64,000 nucleotides of DNA from an uncultured Selenomonas sp. Lineage in GTDB: Bacteria > Bacillota > Negativicutes > Selenomonadales > Selenomonadaceae. The notes below the pieces were generated by a model that was not told where the DNA came from, made no database searches, and saw nothing but the letters and a program-made list of their open reading frames with translations. The stretch spans positions 1 through 64,000 of the forward strand of contig CAMVGU010000011.1 in NCBI GenBank assembly GCA_947167105.1. Direction: 5' to 3'. Below are positions 1 to 9,163 of the stretch, in pieces. Within the stretch, counting starts at the first letter, position 1; every line of letters starts with the position of its first letter. Position numbers and translations under genes: made by a program.

Positions 1-71
1 GTTCTCCAAGGAAGGGAACAAGGGCGGCGGTTTTCTTTGGTTACTTTCTTTGTCCGCACAAAGAAAGTAAC
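1..71. repeat. Dispersed palindromic repeat, copy 1 (cut by window edge)
   Basis: These 71 bases match 63802-63872 at 69 of 71 positions without gaps. The right part is a perfect 14-bp inverted repeat (40-53 with 58-71, loop CCGC). No T-run follows on either strand, so it is not a standard terminator. In the second copy a GC-rich hairpin precedes it; here that left part lies outside the window. Confidence 0.85.
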
Positions 72-126
72 ACCACGAACCATGCCCGTTAGCGAAAAAA
101 TCTCTCCTCAAGGAAAGGCTTTTTCT

Positions 127-1767
127 TTAACGAATATAATACCTCTTAGTAGTATGCACGTTTTTGCCCAAATATGCAAGGGCGGCTTTCAGGCCGTCCA
201 CGGCGGCACTCATAATGCCACCCGCATAGCCTGCCCCCTCGCCTATGGGGTAGAGTCCCGGCGTGTGTTCCGCCTCCAGGCTCTCACGCTCCCGCCGTAT
301 ACGGCAGGGCGCGGAGGAACGGGACTCGATGCCGGTCAGGACGGCTCCGGGATCTGCAAAACCACGGATTTTCCTGTCAAAATAAGGCAGTGCACCGGCA
401 AGGGCCTGTGTGATGAAAAGAGGCAGACAGCCGTGCAAATCCGCGGGCCTGACCCCCGGCCTGTATGTCGGGAGCGTCAGGAACTGCTCCGAGCCGGATG
501 TGCCCGCCAGAAAATCCCCCACCGTCTGCACCGGTGCCCGATAATCACCGCCCCCCAGCTTAAAGGCCAGATGCTCCAGCTTCTCCTGGAGTTCCAAGCC
601 GGAGAGCACCTCATTACCGAAGTCAGCCGGGCCGACCTGCACCAGCAGCGCACTGTTGGCAATCCCGGAATCGCGCCTGTAATTGCTCATGCCGTTGGTG
701 ACAACTCCCCCCGTTTCCGAGGTGGCGGCCACCACCAGCCCTCCGGGGCACATGCAGAAGGAATAGGCCCCCCGCCCGGTCACAGGCTCCTTGTAAGTCA
801 GGGCATAATCCGCTGCGGGCAAGCGCTCATCGCCTGCATCCTCACCGTACTGGGCCTTATCTATAAATTCCTGGGGGTGCTCGATGCGCACCCCCATGGC
901 AAAAGGCTTGGCTTCCATGGAAAGGCCCCGCTTCAGCAGCATGCGGTAGGTATCCCTGGAGGAATGGCCGATGCCGAAAAACGCCGCCTCGCAAGGAATG
1001 CGCTCCTCCCCTGCAACAATCAGTGCTTCCAGCCTGCCCTCCTCCCCACGCTCTATATCCGTCACGCAAGCTCCGAAACGCACCTGCCCGCCCAGGCGGA
1101 TAATCTCCAGGCGAATCTGCTTCACGATGCCCCGCAGGAGATCCGTGCCGATATGGGGCTTATGCAGATATTTGATTTCCTCCGGCGCCCCAGCCGCCAC
1201 AAAGCTGTCCAGCACCTCCGCCATCAGCGGGTCGCTTATGCGCGTGGTCAGCTTGCCGTCCGAGAAGGTGCCCGCGCCGCCTTCGCCGAACTGCACATTG
1301 GAATCCGGCAGCAGGCGGCCTTCCCGCCAGAATCTTTCAATGTCACGGGTCCTAGTATCTACATCCTGGCCGCGCTCCAGCACCAGGGGGCATAGCCCCG
1401 CCCTGGCCAGGGCCAGGGCCGCAAACATGCCTGCCGGCCCGAAACCGACCACAACAGGCGGGAGATTTTCCTTGCTTCCTGCCGCCTGCCCCAGCTCGCT
1501 GAAGATGGATTTTTGTCGGCGCGGCGTTATTTCCACATTCTTATCCCTGCGCCATCCCGCCAGCACCTTTTTTTCATGCTCCACCCGTACATCCAGCACA
1601 TAGGTGAAAAGCAGGGGCGCACCATGATAGCGACGGGCATCTATGGCCTTGCGCACAATTTCCACTCCGGACACAGCCTCCGGCGGCAGGCCCAGCCGCC
1701 TGGCCGCCAGTTCCCTGAGAGAAGTGCTATCCGCAAAGGGCACCTGCAGATTCCTGATTCTGAGCAC
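127..1767 (-). CDS. FAD-dependent dehydrogenase (COG2509-like NAD(P)/FAD oxidoreductase)
   Basis: A 546-aa flavoprotein of the family often labelled uncharacterised FAD-dependent dehydrogenase. A small alpha/beta domain (about residues 1-90, beginning MLRIRNLQVPF) precedes the FAD Rossmann motif GFGPAGMFAA near residue 107; a GEGGAGTFSDGKL segment and a C-terminal GEGAGYAGGI flavin motif follow. I chose GTG at 1767 because GGAG lies 10 nt upstream and the family starts at this residue; a TTG at 1788 overlaps the cdaR stop but has no ribosome site. It is the last gene of the cdaA-cdaR transcription unit. The substrate is unknown; membership in the c-di-AMP operon may only reflect co-transcription. 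Confidence 0.85.
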   Translation of the reverse strand: MLRIRNLQVPFADSTSLRELAARRLGLPPEAVSGVEIVRKAIDARRYHGAPLLFTYVLDVRVEHEKKVLAGWRRDKNVEITPRRQKSIFSELGQAAGSKENLPPVVVGFGPAGMFAALALARAGLCPLVLERGQDVDTRTRDIERFWREGRLLPDSNVQFGEGGAGTFSDGKLTTRISDPLMAEVLDSFVAAGAPEEIKYLHKPHIGTDLLRGIVKQIRLEIIRLGGQVRFGACVTDIERGEEGRLEALIVAGEERIPCEAAFFGIGHSSRDTYRMLLKRGLSMEAKPFAMGVRIEHPQEFIDKAQYGEDAGDERLPAADYALTYKEPVTGRGAYSFCMCPGGLVVAATSETGGVVTNGMSNYRRDSGIANSALLVQVGPADFGNEVLSGLELQEKLEHLAFKLGGGDYRAPVQTVGDFLAGTSGSEQFLTLPTYRPGVRPADLHGCLPLFITQALAGALPYFDRKIRGFADPGAVLTGIESRSSAPCRIRRERESLEAEHTPGLYPIGEGAGYAGGIMSAAVDGLKAALAYLGKNVHTTKRYYIR

Positions 1768-1784
1768 CTGGCTTTCACTCCAAA

Positions 1785-2741
1785 TCAACTTTTTTGCTTG
1801 CCGGACTTGGCAGCCTTGGCCTTGACCTCGATATGCACGGTGACATCCCTGTTCGTCACCGTCACTCCCTCGGGGGGGCTCAGCTTCACGATCTTATCCG
1901 ACTTCTGGGTGACATCCGACAAGGAAACCGGCTCTGTCTCGATTTCCGAAATGCCATTGATGATATTATCCTCGCCTGCAATCTCGATCTTGACCGGATC
2001 AGCCCTCATGCCGACCAGTTCCAGATTCCGAGGCAGGCCCTCCCCTGCCACCGGCTTGATGCTGACCACCTTCTTGGTCAGGCCACGGGCCAGCTGCACA
2101 TCCGCCTTGACGGAAGCGGGCTTCACCGTAACCCCCGTCACTTCATGTCCCTCTTCATCGACTGCCGTCAGGGGCACCTGCAGGGAAAAATCACTGCTGT
2201 TGCCGGACAGCCCCACATAGCCGATCACCCGGGACACCACGGACAACAAAGAGCTTGGCCCTTCTACCGTCACCGTCTGGCTTGACTGGGAAACCTTCGC
2301 CACAGTCGTGCCCTGGGCCGTGGCCCCGGTGACAATCAGCTCTGCCGGGAAATCCTTGGCAGCAATGCGATCCAGCGTGACCTCCGCTGCTTCCGGCTCC
2401 ACCTCCACCAGCTCGAAGCCCTGGGGCATGATGACATGCACCCGGCAGTTCTGGCTGCCCTCATTCACGCTGCCAAGTTCCACATAGGCACTGAAATGCT
2501 TTTCATCCACGTTGACAAACTGGGAGCGCGCCCCCCGTACATGTATGACCACCGATGTTACTTCACGGGAAATCTGATAGCCCTCCGGCGCATTGATAAG
2601 CTTCAGGGGCACCGTGAAACTGCCCTCAATGGACGGATTCTCGTCGTTCATCACATAGGCCCACAGCGCTATTGCCAGCAGCAGAGCCAGTATCTTAGCC
2701 AGCAGATTGCGCTGAAAGAGATCACGAACGCGGCTGATCAT
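1785..2741 (-). CDS. cdaR: YbbR-domain protein, CdaA regulator
   Basis: A 318-aa protein with one N-terminal membrane segment (about residues 14-32, ending WAYVMNDENP) followed by several YbbR beta-repeats facing outside the cell. In Firmicutes, CdaR binds and modulates the membrane diadenylate cyclase CdaA. The ATG overlaps the cdaA stop by 4 nt (ATGA), indicating translational coupling. The C-terminus is a short Lys/Ala-rich tail. The glmM gene that often follows is absent and the FAD oxidoreductase takes its place. Confidence 0.9.
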   Translation of the reverse strand: MISRVRDLFQRNLLAKILALLLAIALWAYVMNDENPSIEGSFTVPLKLINAPEGYQISREVTSVVIHVRGARSQFVNVDEKHFSAYVELGSVNEGSQNCRVHVIMPQGFELVEVEPEAAEVTLDRIAAKDFPAELIVTGATAQGTTVAKVSQSSQTVTVEGPSSLLSVVSRVIGYVGLSGNSSDFSLQVPLTAVDEEGHEVTGVTVKPASVKADVQLARGLTKKVVSIKPVAGEGLPRNLELVGMRADPVKIEIAGEDNIINGISEIETEPVSLSDVTQKSDKIVKLSPPEGVTVTNRDVTVHIEVKAKAAKSGKQKS

Positions 2742-3577
2742 GATTTTTTCCTCCAGTTCCGCACCATATCCTTAAAAGAAGCGTGGGGCGCAGCAAAGGC
2801 GGGGCGCAGCATTTCCTTCAGCATCTCGATATCCAGATGGCGCATGATATGGCCATTTTCCGCAATGGAAATGGTGCCCGTCTCCTCGCTGACCACCACA
2901 ACCAGGGCATCGCACTGCTCCGAAAGGCCAATCGCCGCACGGTGGCGCGTGCCCAGCTCGGTGGAAAGGGAGCGATCCTCGGTCAGCGGCAGCAGGCACC
3001 CCGCCGCAATCAGGCGCTTGCCGCGGACTACGGCTGCACCATCATGCAGGGGCGTATTGGGGATAAAGACATTCATCAGGAAGTCCGCCGTAATCAGCCC
3101 GTCTATCTGCACCCCCGTTGCCGAAACGTCATTCAGGCCCATATCCCGCTCGATGACCAGCAGCGCCCCCGTCCTGGTAGCTGACAGGCTTTTCACGGCC
3201 TTGGCGATTTCGTTCACCACGGAGCGCGCCTCCGCATCATCCAGCAACCCCGCCGAGCCCAGGAACTTCCCTTGGCCCAGATGCTCCAGTGCCCGTCTCA
3301 GCTCGGGCTGGAACACGATGGGCAGGGCAACGAACAGCAGCGTCACTGACTTCTGCAGCAGCCAGGAAATCACATGCAGTTCCAGGGCATTGCAGATGAC
3401 CGTGACGGCCAGCAAGACCAGGATGCCCTTGACCAGGGTAATGGCCCGTGTATCCTGCAGCATCTCATACACTTTGTACAGAATAGCCGCCACTATCAGT
3501 ATATCAATGACATCACGCGGCCCAATGGTAGACAGGATTCCATGAAACCCAAAGGGAATGGACAGATCCAGCGGCAT
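2738..3577 (-). CDS. cdaA: Diadenylate cyclase CdaA
   Basis: A 279-aa membrane cyclase making c-di-AMP from two ATP. Three N-terminal hydrophobic segments lead to the DAC domain, which keeps the catalytic motif DGAAV (near residue 184) and RHRAA (near 215). I chose ATG 3577 with GGGAG 8 nt upstream over an in-frame TTG at 3592 lacking a site. It is the first gene of cdaA-cdaR-FAD oxidoreductase, with a plausible promoter at 3622-3649. The housekeeping c-di-AMP synthase role is known for the family; the matching hydrolase GdpP is at 32838-34886. Confidence 0.95.
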   Translation of the reverse strand: MPLDLSIPFGFHGILSTIGPRDVIDILIVAAILYKVYEMLQDTRAITLVKGILVLLAVTVICNALELHVISWLLQKSVTLLFVALPIVFQPELRRALEHLGQGKFLGSAGLLDDAEARSVVNEIAKAVKSLSATRTGALLVIERDMGLNDVSATGVQIDGLITADFLMNVFIPNTPLHDGAAVVRGKRLIAAGCLLPLTEDRSLSTELGTRHRAAIGLSEQCDALVVVVSEETGTISIAENGHIMRHLDIEMLKEMLRPAFAAPHASFKDMVRNWRKKS

Positions 3578-3621
3578 AGACAAAACTCCCAACAGTCAAC
3601 TCGAAAATTACACATAATTAT

Positions 3622-3649
3622 AGTATATAAAATTTCTTGTCAGATGCAA
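3622..3649 (-). promoter_or_regulatory. Promoter for cdaA operon
   Basis: Minus strand: TTGCAT (3644-3649), 16-bp spacer, TATACT (3622-3627), about 45 nt upstream of the cdaA ATG in an AT-rich gap. Confidence 0.5.
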
Positions 3650-3693
3650 GCAATTCCTTGTGACCAGCTATAATTTTTTCAAACTTACATATT

Positions 3694-3716
3694 AAAAAGG
3701 ACGCCCGCAGGCGTCC
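3694..3716 (-). terminator. Terminator after ilvE
   Basis: A 7-bp GC-rich stem (GGACGCC/GGCGTCC, tetraloop) followed by five Ts on the minus strand, 14 nt after the ilvE stop. Confidence 0.85.
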
Positions 3717-3729
3717 CAGGCATATCAAA

Positions 3730-4755
3730 TTATTTGATTCTACGAATCCAGCCTTCCGGTGCCTCGACGGTGCCAAGCTGAATGCCACGCAACGTGTCGT
3801 AGAGCTTCTGGGTCACAGGGCCCATCTTCTCCATACCGGCGGGGAAAGCGACAGTCTCCTCCTTGCCAACCACCTTGCCTACAGGCGAGATGACGGCTGC
3901 CGTACCGCACAGGCCGCACTCTGCGAAGTCCTTCAACTCTGCGAACTTCACAGGACGCTGCTCGACCTTCAGGCCCAGGATGTGCTCCGCAATGTACATC
4001 AGGGAGCGGCGGGTAATGGAAGGCAGGATGGAATCGGACTTCGGCGTCACAATGCCGCCCTCCTTCGTCACGAACAGGAAGTTGGCGCCCCCCGTTTCCT
4101 CCACATAAGTGCGGGTAGCGGGATCCAGGAACATGTTCTCATCGAAGCCATTCTTATGGGCAAGCACGTAAGGATGCAGGCTCATGGCATAGTTCAGGCC
4201 AGCCTTGATATGGCCGGTGCCGCGGGGAGCCGCCCGGTCAAAATCGCTGACACAGATCGTGATGGGCTTGGCCCCGCCCTTGAAGTAGGGGCCAACCGGC
4301 GTGCCGAACAGGCGGAACTGGTATTCATCCGCCGGCTTCACGCCGATAACGGGGCTGGAGGCAAACATGTAGGGACGCAGATACAAGGAAGCATCAGAAC
4401 CGTAAGGCGGCACCCAGTCGGCATTCGCCGCCACGACCTGATCCACCGCCTCCAGAAACCGCTCCTTCGGGAAGGGCGGCATCTCCAGACGCTCTGCGGA
4501 ATCAACCATGCGCTGGGCATTCAGGTCAGGACGGAAAGTCACGATATGCCCGTCCTTGGTTTCATAAGCCTTCAGGCCCTCAAACACTTCCTGGCAATAC
4601 TGGAAGATACCGGCACATTCATTGAGGGTGATATTCGCATCCTCCGTCAGGACACCCTCCCCCCACTTGCCATCCTTGTAATTTGCCACATAACGCTCAC
4701 CGGTCACACGATAGCTGAATCCCAACTGCGACCAATCCATATCTGCCTTAGCCAT
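3730..4755 (-). CDS. ilvE: Branched-chain amino acid aminotransferase
   Basis: A 341-aa class IV PLP aminotransferase interconverting Leu/Ile/Val and their 2-oxo acids with glutamate/2-oxoglutarate. GTGHIKAGLNYA (near residue 193) carries the PLP lysine, VEETGGANFLFV is the class-IV signature, and a GLCGTAAVI loop precedes the C-terminus. Length is typical of the long ilvE group. ATG 4755 has AAAGGAG 8 nt upstream. It is monocistronic: its own terminator follows and a MITE-like repeat separates it from nnr. Confidence 0.93.
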   Translation of the reverse strand: MAKADMDWSQLGFSYRVTGERYVANYKDGKWGEGVLTEDANITLNECAGIFQYCQEVFEGLKAYETKDGHIVTFRPDLNAQRMVDSAERLEMPPFPKERFLEAVDQVVAANADWVPPYGSDASLYLRPYMFASSPVIGVKPADEYQFRLFGTPVGPYFKGGAKPITICVSDFDRAAPRGTGHIKAGLNYAMSLHPYVLAHKNGFDENMFLDPATRTYVEETGGANFLFVTKEGGIVTPKSDSILPSITRRSLMYIAEHILGLKVEQRPVKFAELKDFAECGLCGTAAVISPVGKVVGKEETVAFPAGMEKMGPVTQKLYDTLRGIQLGTVEAPEGWIRRIK

Positions 4756-4790
4756 AACGATTGCTCCTTTTCTGTATCACATACAGTTCC

Positions 4791-4891
4791 ATACTCATTG
4801 ACGAAAAAGCCTTCCCCTCTGGGGAAGGGGGACCGCGTAAGCGGTGGATGAGGTTCTTTGTTCTGAGGAATACCTTTTCTTTAGTGAGTAT
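4791..4891 (+). repeat. MITE-like element, copy 1
   Basis: A 101-bp element whose ends are imperfect inverted repeats (ATACTCA... and ...TGAGTAT, each followed inward by an A-rich block). Inside are two hairpins: CCTTCCCC/GGGGAAGG and ACCGC/GCGGT. The same element recurs, reversed, at 60567-60667 and 61832-61936. Here it sits between nnr and ilvE. No coding capacity. Confidence 0.85.
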
Positions 4892-4909
4892 AATTTACAG
4901 TTACATATT

Positions 4910-6622
4910 CTAGTCTTGAAGTGTAAACTTGTCAAGCCGGGGCCTCTCCAAGGCATTCTGGCCCGGCAAGGCCGTGGCGGGGCGCACTGCCCGGCTGCTC
5001 CCTGACTCTGCGGCCCGGCGCTGGCATTCCTTCAGCTCACGCCGTGCCTGGGGCAGCATATCCAGTATGTCACCGGCAATCAGCCCCTCGCACCAGCGGA
5101 TATAGGCCAGATCCCCTGCCAGTCCGTGCAGGTAGACCCCCAGGAGGGGCGCCAGCCCCGCCTCCGTCTGCTTCGCAAGGCCCACCACCGTACCGGCGAG
5201 CACATCCCCCGAGCCTGCCGTGGCCATACCTGCATTCCCCTTGGTGGTGAAGAACAGATCTCCGTCAGGATAGGCAATCACAGTACACTCGCTCTTGACC
5301 ACAAAGACAGACTGGTATTCCTTGGCTGCTTCGCTGACCATGGGCAACAGGGATTCACGCAGTTCTGTCACCGTCACCCCCAGAAGATTTGCCATCTCCC
5401 CCAGATGAGGTGTCAGGACAGGCATCTGATGGCACTGGGCCAGCACATCGGGATTACCCGCAAAGGCATAGATTGCATCGGCATCCAGAATCAGGGGGCA
5501 TTCTGCCTCCTGCACGAAACGGCGCACCAGCTCCTGGGTCTCCCTGGCACGGCCAAGACCCGGCCCCAGCAGCACCGCATCGGCCTGACGGGACAGTTCC
5601 AACAGGCGCGCAAGTGCCGCCTCGCCCCCCAGCACTCCCTCCGGGCTGGCATCACTGTACTGCTCCGGCAAATCTGCAGTGAGTGCCGACGCACCGGATT
5701 CTGGCAGGGGCTGCACCATGACTTCCGCCAGTTGGGAGGCCAGAACAGGCTGCACCCTTTCCGGCACCGCCAGCGTCACCAGCCCGGCGCCAATGCGCAA
5801 GGCCGAGCGGGCGGCAAGAGAAGCTGCGCCGGTCATACCCCTGGAGCCTGCCACCACCAGCACCCTTCCACAGTCACCCTTATGGGCGGAGCGGGGCCTG
5901 GGAGGCAAAAGCCCCAGGGCCAGCTTATCATCCAATAGCTGCATCTGCAGGCTGTCCTTATCCAGGAGCTTCTTCGGCAGGCCAATATCATCCACCAGCA
6001 GCTCGCCCGTGCAATCCGCCCCCGGCGAGAAAAAATGCCCCGGCTTCGGCAGACCTAGCGCCACGGTCATCCTGGCCTGCACCGCCACCGTGGAAACCGT
6101 GCCGGTATCCGCCTCCACCCCGCTGGGCACATCAATGGCGAGTACAGGCAGTTGGGCGGCATTCAGCTCCTCGATCACCCGCAGCATGTCCTTCCTGAGC
6201 TCCCCCTGAAAGCCCGTACCCAGGAGGCCGTCCACCGCCCCCGCCGCAAACTTCAGGGCCAGATGCAGGCGATCCCAGTCACGGCCTCCTTCCAGCCCAT
6301 GGATTTCTGCCTCCATATTCTGCAAAATGTCATACATCGTCTTTGCCGAGGGCTTTAATTTATCCGCATTACCTGTCAGAAACACCTTGACCCTGGCTCC
6401 CATATTGAGCAGGTGACGGGCAGCCGCCAGGGCATCGCCCCCGTTGTTGCCGCAGCCGGCCAGCACCACCACGGACCTTTCCTCTGCCCCGCCCAGCAGT
6501 TCCGCCACCGCCTCTGCCACCCTGTGGCCTGCGTTTTCCATCAGAACCAGCTCAGGCAGACCATATACTTCCAGCGCCTCCTTGTCGATCAGGCGCATAT
6601 CCTCGGCTGTTGCCAGTTTCAT
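4910..6622 (-). CDS. nnr: Bifunctional NAD(P)H-hydrate epimerase / ADP-dependent dehydratase
   Basis: A 570-aa metabolite-repair enzyme. The N-terminal YjeF_N epimerase (about 1-215, with GCGNNGGDALAAARHL near 57) converts R- to S-NAD(P)HX. The C-terminal YjeF_C dehydratase (about 240-515) shows the glycine-rich GRVLVVAGS and the GNAGMATAGSGDVLAG nucleotide signature. A roughly 40-aa tail after the second domain is unusually long and Arg/Ala-rich. ATG 6622 has AAAGGAGG upstream. The nnr/acpS pairing is common in Firmicutes; here a 131-bp hairpin element lies between them. Confidence 0.93.
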   Translation of the reverse strand: MKLATAEDMRLIDKEALEVYGLPELVLMENAGHRVAEAVAELLGGAEERSVVVLAGCGNNGGDALAAARHLLNMGARVKVFLTGNADKLKPSAKTMYDILQNMEAEIHGLEGGRDWDRLHLALKFAAGAVDGLLGTGFQGELRKDMLRVIEELNAAQLPVLAIDVPSGVEADTGTVSTVAVQARMTVALGLPKPGHFFSPGADCTGELLVDDIGLPKKLLDKDSLQMQLLDDKLALGLLPPRPRSAHKGDCGRVLVVAGSRGMTGAASLAARSALRIGAGLVTLAVPERVQPVLASQLAEVMVQPLPESGASALTADLPEQYSDASPEGVLGGEAALARLLELSRQADAVLLGPGLGRARETQELVRRFVQEAECPLILDADAIYAFAGNPDVLAQCHQMPVLTPHLGEMANLLGVTVTELRESLLPMVSEAAKEYQSVFVVKSECTVIAYPDGDLFFTTKGNAGMATAGSGDVLAGTVVGLAKQTEAGLAPLLGVYLHGLAGDLAYIRWCEGLIAGDILDMLPQARRELKECQRRAAESGSSRAVRPATALPGQNALERPRLDKFTLQD

Positions 6623-6651
6623 GCACGACCCTCCTTTCGGAACTGTCCATA

Positions 6652-6782
6652 AATAAATTTTGGATTTGACTTGTCTAAATCTCCATATGCGTCGTTGTCG
6701 TCAGTCGGCATAGCACCACTATGCCTCCTTCCTCCGCCTAGCCTATGAAGATTTATTCTGCGTCCTATCCTAAAATTTATTT
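6652..6782. repeat. 131-bp nested inverted-repeat element
   Basis: The ends are near-perfect inverted repeats (AAATAAATTTTGGAT and ATCCTAAAATTTATTT). Inside, AAATCTCCATA pairs with TATGAAGATTT, and a central GGCATAG/CTATGCC hairpin forms the tip. The whole segment between acpS and nnr can fold as one long imperfect hairpin. It is probably a non-autonomous mobile element or intergenic palindromic repeat. The architecture is like 50777-50917 but the sequence is different. Confidence 0.7.
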
Positions 6783-6802
6783 CTTACCAGTTCCTTCCGC
6801 TT

Positions 6803-7171
6803 TCATTTTTCCATCACGCACTGTGCCGTCGCATAGTCTTTGGCATGACTGAGGGAAACAAGGAGCCTTGCTCCCCGCTCCTGTGCCATTTTCGCAAAGC
6901 ATCCCCCAAGGCTCACATGAGGGCAGCCCAGCTCATCCGGCAGGATTTCTATGTCCGTCAGTTTTCCTTCCCGCAGGCCGGTGCCGAAAGCCTTCAGCAC
7001 CGCTTCCTTGCCTGCCCAGCGGGCAGCGTAGCTGGCCACCCGCTGAGCCCCGCGGCTTTCGCAGTATTCCTGCTCTGCCGGTGTATACACCCGCTCCAGA
7101 AAACGGGGATTTTCCACGGCCTTCCTGACCCGCTCCAGCTCCACAATATCCGTGCCAACGCCCAGCAGCAA
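6803..7171 (-). CDS. acpS: Holo-[acyl-carrier-protein] synthase
   Basis: A 122-aa phosphopantetheinyl transferase that moves 4'-phosphopantetheine from CoA to ACP. GVGTDIVELERV at the N-terminus carries the Mg-binding Asp and AARWAGKEAVLKAFGTG (about 47-63) the catalytic Glu/Lys. The start is TTG 7171, fixed by AAGGAGG 7 nt upstream; the nearby ATG at 7190 is out of frame. Confidence 0.95.
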   Translation of the reverse strand: MLLGVGTDIVELERVRKAVENPRFLERVYTPAEQEYCESRGAQRVASYAARWAGKEAVLKAFGTGLREGKLTDIEILPDELGCPHVSLGGCFAKMAQERGARLLVSLSHAKDYATAQCVMEK

Positions 7172-7193
7172 GAAAATTCCTCCTTACCATAAG

Positions 7194-7221
7194 CGTAGGG
7201 GCGCCTTCACGCGCCCCTACG
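7194..7221. repeat. Hairpin between motB and acpS
   Basis: A perfect 10-bp inverted repeat (CGTAGGGGCG / CGCCCCTACG) with an 8-nt loop immediately upstream of the acpS ribosome site. No T-run on either strand, so probably a small interspersed palindrome rather than a terminator. Confidence 0.6.
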
Positions 7222-7264
7222 GCTATCACACACGGCATCTGCCGCATTTTCTGTTTTCAGGCTC

Positions 7265-8221
7265 TCACTGAGACGGCTGAGATGCCAGCGCCGGAGGCAT
7301 CGTGTAGGGCGTGCCGCCCATTGTGGGGCCGCCGGTGGCATTAAGCTGGGAATTATCACTGGTGCCCTGCACGCTGCCCGTTCCCTGTACCGTACCCGTG
7401 CTCTGGATTGTTTCCCTGGGGGTAGGCGCAGGAGCCGTGCCATCTGCATTCTTATTCTCCGTCACGCCCTCCTTGGGATTGAACCTGTAATTGCGGGCAA
7501 TAAATACCTCCACGCGGCGGTTCTGGGACCTGCCCGCATCCGATTTATTGTCAGCCAGGGGACGGTACTCGCTGTAGCCGATAGCACTGAAGCGCTGGGG
7601 AGCCAGCCGCTTGTCCTGGGCTATGATGAACTTCATAAAGTTCAGCGCACGGGCGCTGGACAGCTCCCAGTTAGAGGGATACTGAGGGGTATTGATAGGC
7701 ACATTATCCGTATGGCCGGAAACCACCACACGCTCAGGTATCGTTGCCAGCAGCCCTGCGATAACGGGGGCGATGCGCTGGGACTCTCCCACCAGTTCCG
7801 CAGAGCCCGAGGGGAACAGCGCCCGCTCCTTGATGCGGATCATCAGTCCGTCATCCTGGAGCTGCGTGGAGAGCTGATCCTGGAGATTATTGGCCTCGAT
7901 GTATTCCTCCAGCTCTTTCTGGATCTCCGTCAGGGCCTGGTTTTCCTGGATATAAGCGGAATTGCCCTTATCTTCGTCAGAGGGAATCTCCGCCATACGG
8001 CCCGGATTCATGCCCATCTGGTCAAAAAAGGAAGGGCCGCCCATATTGAAGGCTGCCGAGAATGCCTGGGACATGGCCTTCAGCTTGGTCTGATCCGTCT
8101 GGGAAATAGCAAACAAAGCTATGAACAGGGCCAAAAGCAAGGTCATCAGGTCAGAATAAGGCAGGAGCCAGGCCTCGCCGTTTTCTTCTTCATGGGGCTT
8201 GCCACGTTTCTTCCTGGCCAT
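7265..8221 (-). CDS. motB: Flagellar motor protein MotB
   Basis: A 318-aa stator subunit. A basic N-terminus precedes a single membrane helix containing the conserved proton-binding Asp (LPYSDLMTLLLALF, Asp near residue 24), then a plug/linker and an OmpA-type peptidoglycan-binding domain (about 130-245; VVSGHTDNVPI and RSQNRRVEVFI). The last ~70 residues are a Gly/Thr/Pro-rich tail of low complexity, longer than in typical MotB. It starts 4 nt after the motA stop. Function with MotA in torque generation is known for the family. Confidence 0.93.
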   Translation of the reverse strand: MARKKRGKPHEEENGEAWLLPYSDLMTLLLALFIALFAISQTDQTKLKAMSQAFSAAFNMGGPSFFDQMGMNPGRMAEIPSDEDKGNSAYIQENQALTEIQKELEEYIEANNLQDQLSTQLQDDGLMIRIKERALFPSGSAELVGESQRIAPVIAGLLATIPERVVVSGHTDNVPINTPQYPSNWELSSARALNFMKFIIAQDKRLAPQRFSAIGYSEYRPLADNKSDAGRSQNRRVEVFIARNYRFNPKEGVTENKNADGTAPAPTPRETIQSTGTVQGTGSVQGTSDNSQLNATGGPTMGGTPYTMPPALASQPSQ

Positions 8222-8225
8222 GCAA

Positions 8226-8999
8226 TCACTCCTTCTTCAGCCCTTCGCGCTCGGACTGGGGGATAAAGACCATCAGCTTGGCTTCGATGGCCGTAGGGGA
8301 ATCGCCTGCCTGCAGGGACAGGATTCCTTCAATAATCATGCGCTTCTCGCTGACCTCTGCCTCGGACAAGAGCTTCAGTTTGTTGGCCAGGGGCAGATAA
8401 ATAACGTAAGCGGAGAAGATACCGAGGATGGTAGCGACGAATGCTGCCGCGATAGCGTGGCCCAGCTTATTGACATCGTTCAGGTTGCCCAGGGCCGCAA
8501 TCAGGCCGACCACGGCGCCCAGCACGCCCAGGGTAGGTGCGTAGGTACCGGCCTGGGTGAGAATGGAGCGCCCCACCGAATGCCTTTCCTGCATCACCGC
8601 CAGTTCCGCGTCCAGCACGTCGCTGACGAATTCCGGATCCATGCCATCGATGACCATGCCCAGCCCGGTGCGGAAGAAGGGATCATCAATCTCCTGCACC
8701 TTGCTCTCCAGAGCCAGTATACCTTCACGGCGGGCAATCTGGGAAAGCTCAATGAACATCTGCAGCAGCTCCGCCTTCTCATGGAGGGGAGGCTTATGGA
8801 ACGTCATGGTGACCAGCTTGGGCATGGTCTTTAGCTGCTTCATGTTAAAACCGATGAAAAGGCAGGAAAATGTACCGCCAATGATAATCAGGAATGCAGC
8901 GGGGTTATTCAATGAACTGATTGGTGCGCCCTTAATGACCATTCCGACAAAGACAGAAATAAAGCCAGCTACCACACCTATGACTGTTGATATTTCCAA
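8226..8999 (-). CDS. motA: Flagellar motor protein MotA
   Basis: A 257-aa stator subunit with four membrane helices and the large cytoplasmic loop between helices 2 and 3. TLGVLGAVVGLIAALGNL corresponds to the pore helix 3 region. The start is TTG 8999 with AGGAGG 8 nt upstream. motA-motB form one transcription unit; a TGATATAAT extended -10 lies upstream on the minus strand. The flagellar body genes must lie elsewhere. Confidence 0.93.
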   Translation of the reverse strand: MEISTVIGVVAGFISVFVGMVIKGAPISSLNNPAAFLIIIGGTFSCLFIGFNMKQLKTMPKLVTMTFHKPPLHEKAELLQMFIELSQIARREGILALESKVQEIDDPFFRTGLGMVIDGMDPEFVSDVLDAELAVMQERHSVGRSILTQAGTYAPTLGVLGAVVGLIAALGNLNDVNKLGHAIAAAFVATILGIFSAYVIYLPLANKLKLLSEAEVSEKRMIIEGILSLQAGDSPTAIEAKLMVFIPQSEREGLKKE

Positions 9000-9163
9000 G
9001 GCAAGTTCCTCCTATCTGTAATCCCTTCCCATGGAGTGGATTTGTCTCGCAGGGTTTTTCTCCAAAATCCGTTTCCATACCCTATTCCATATAATTCCAT
9101 AGAAGCGGCAAAAATCCTACCATTGATTCCGAAAAAATTTTTTAGACCTATAATAATTTTTTC

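Noticed and set aside
9000..9163. Sigma-28 (FliA) promoter for motAB
   Set aside because: No GCCGATAA-like -10 with a properly spaced TAAA was found; the TGATATAAT box is a better match.
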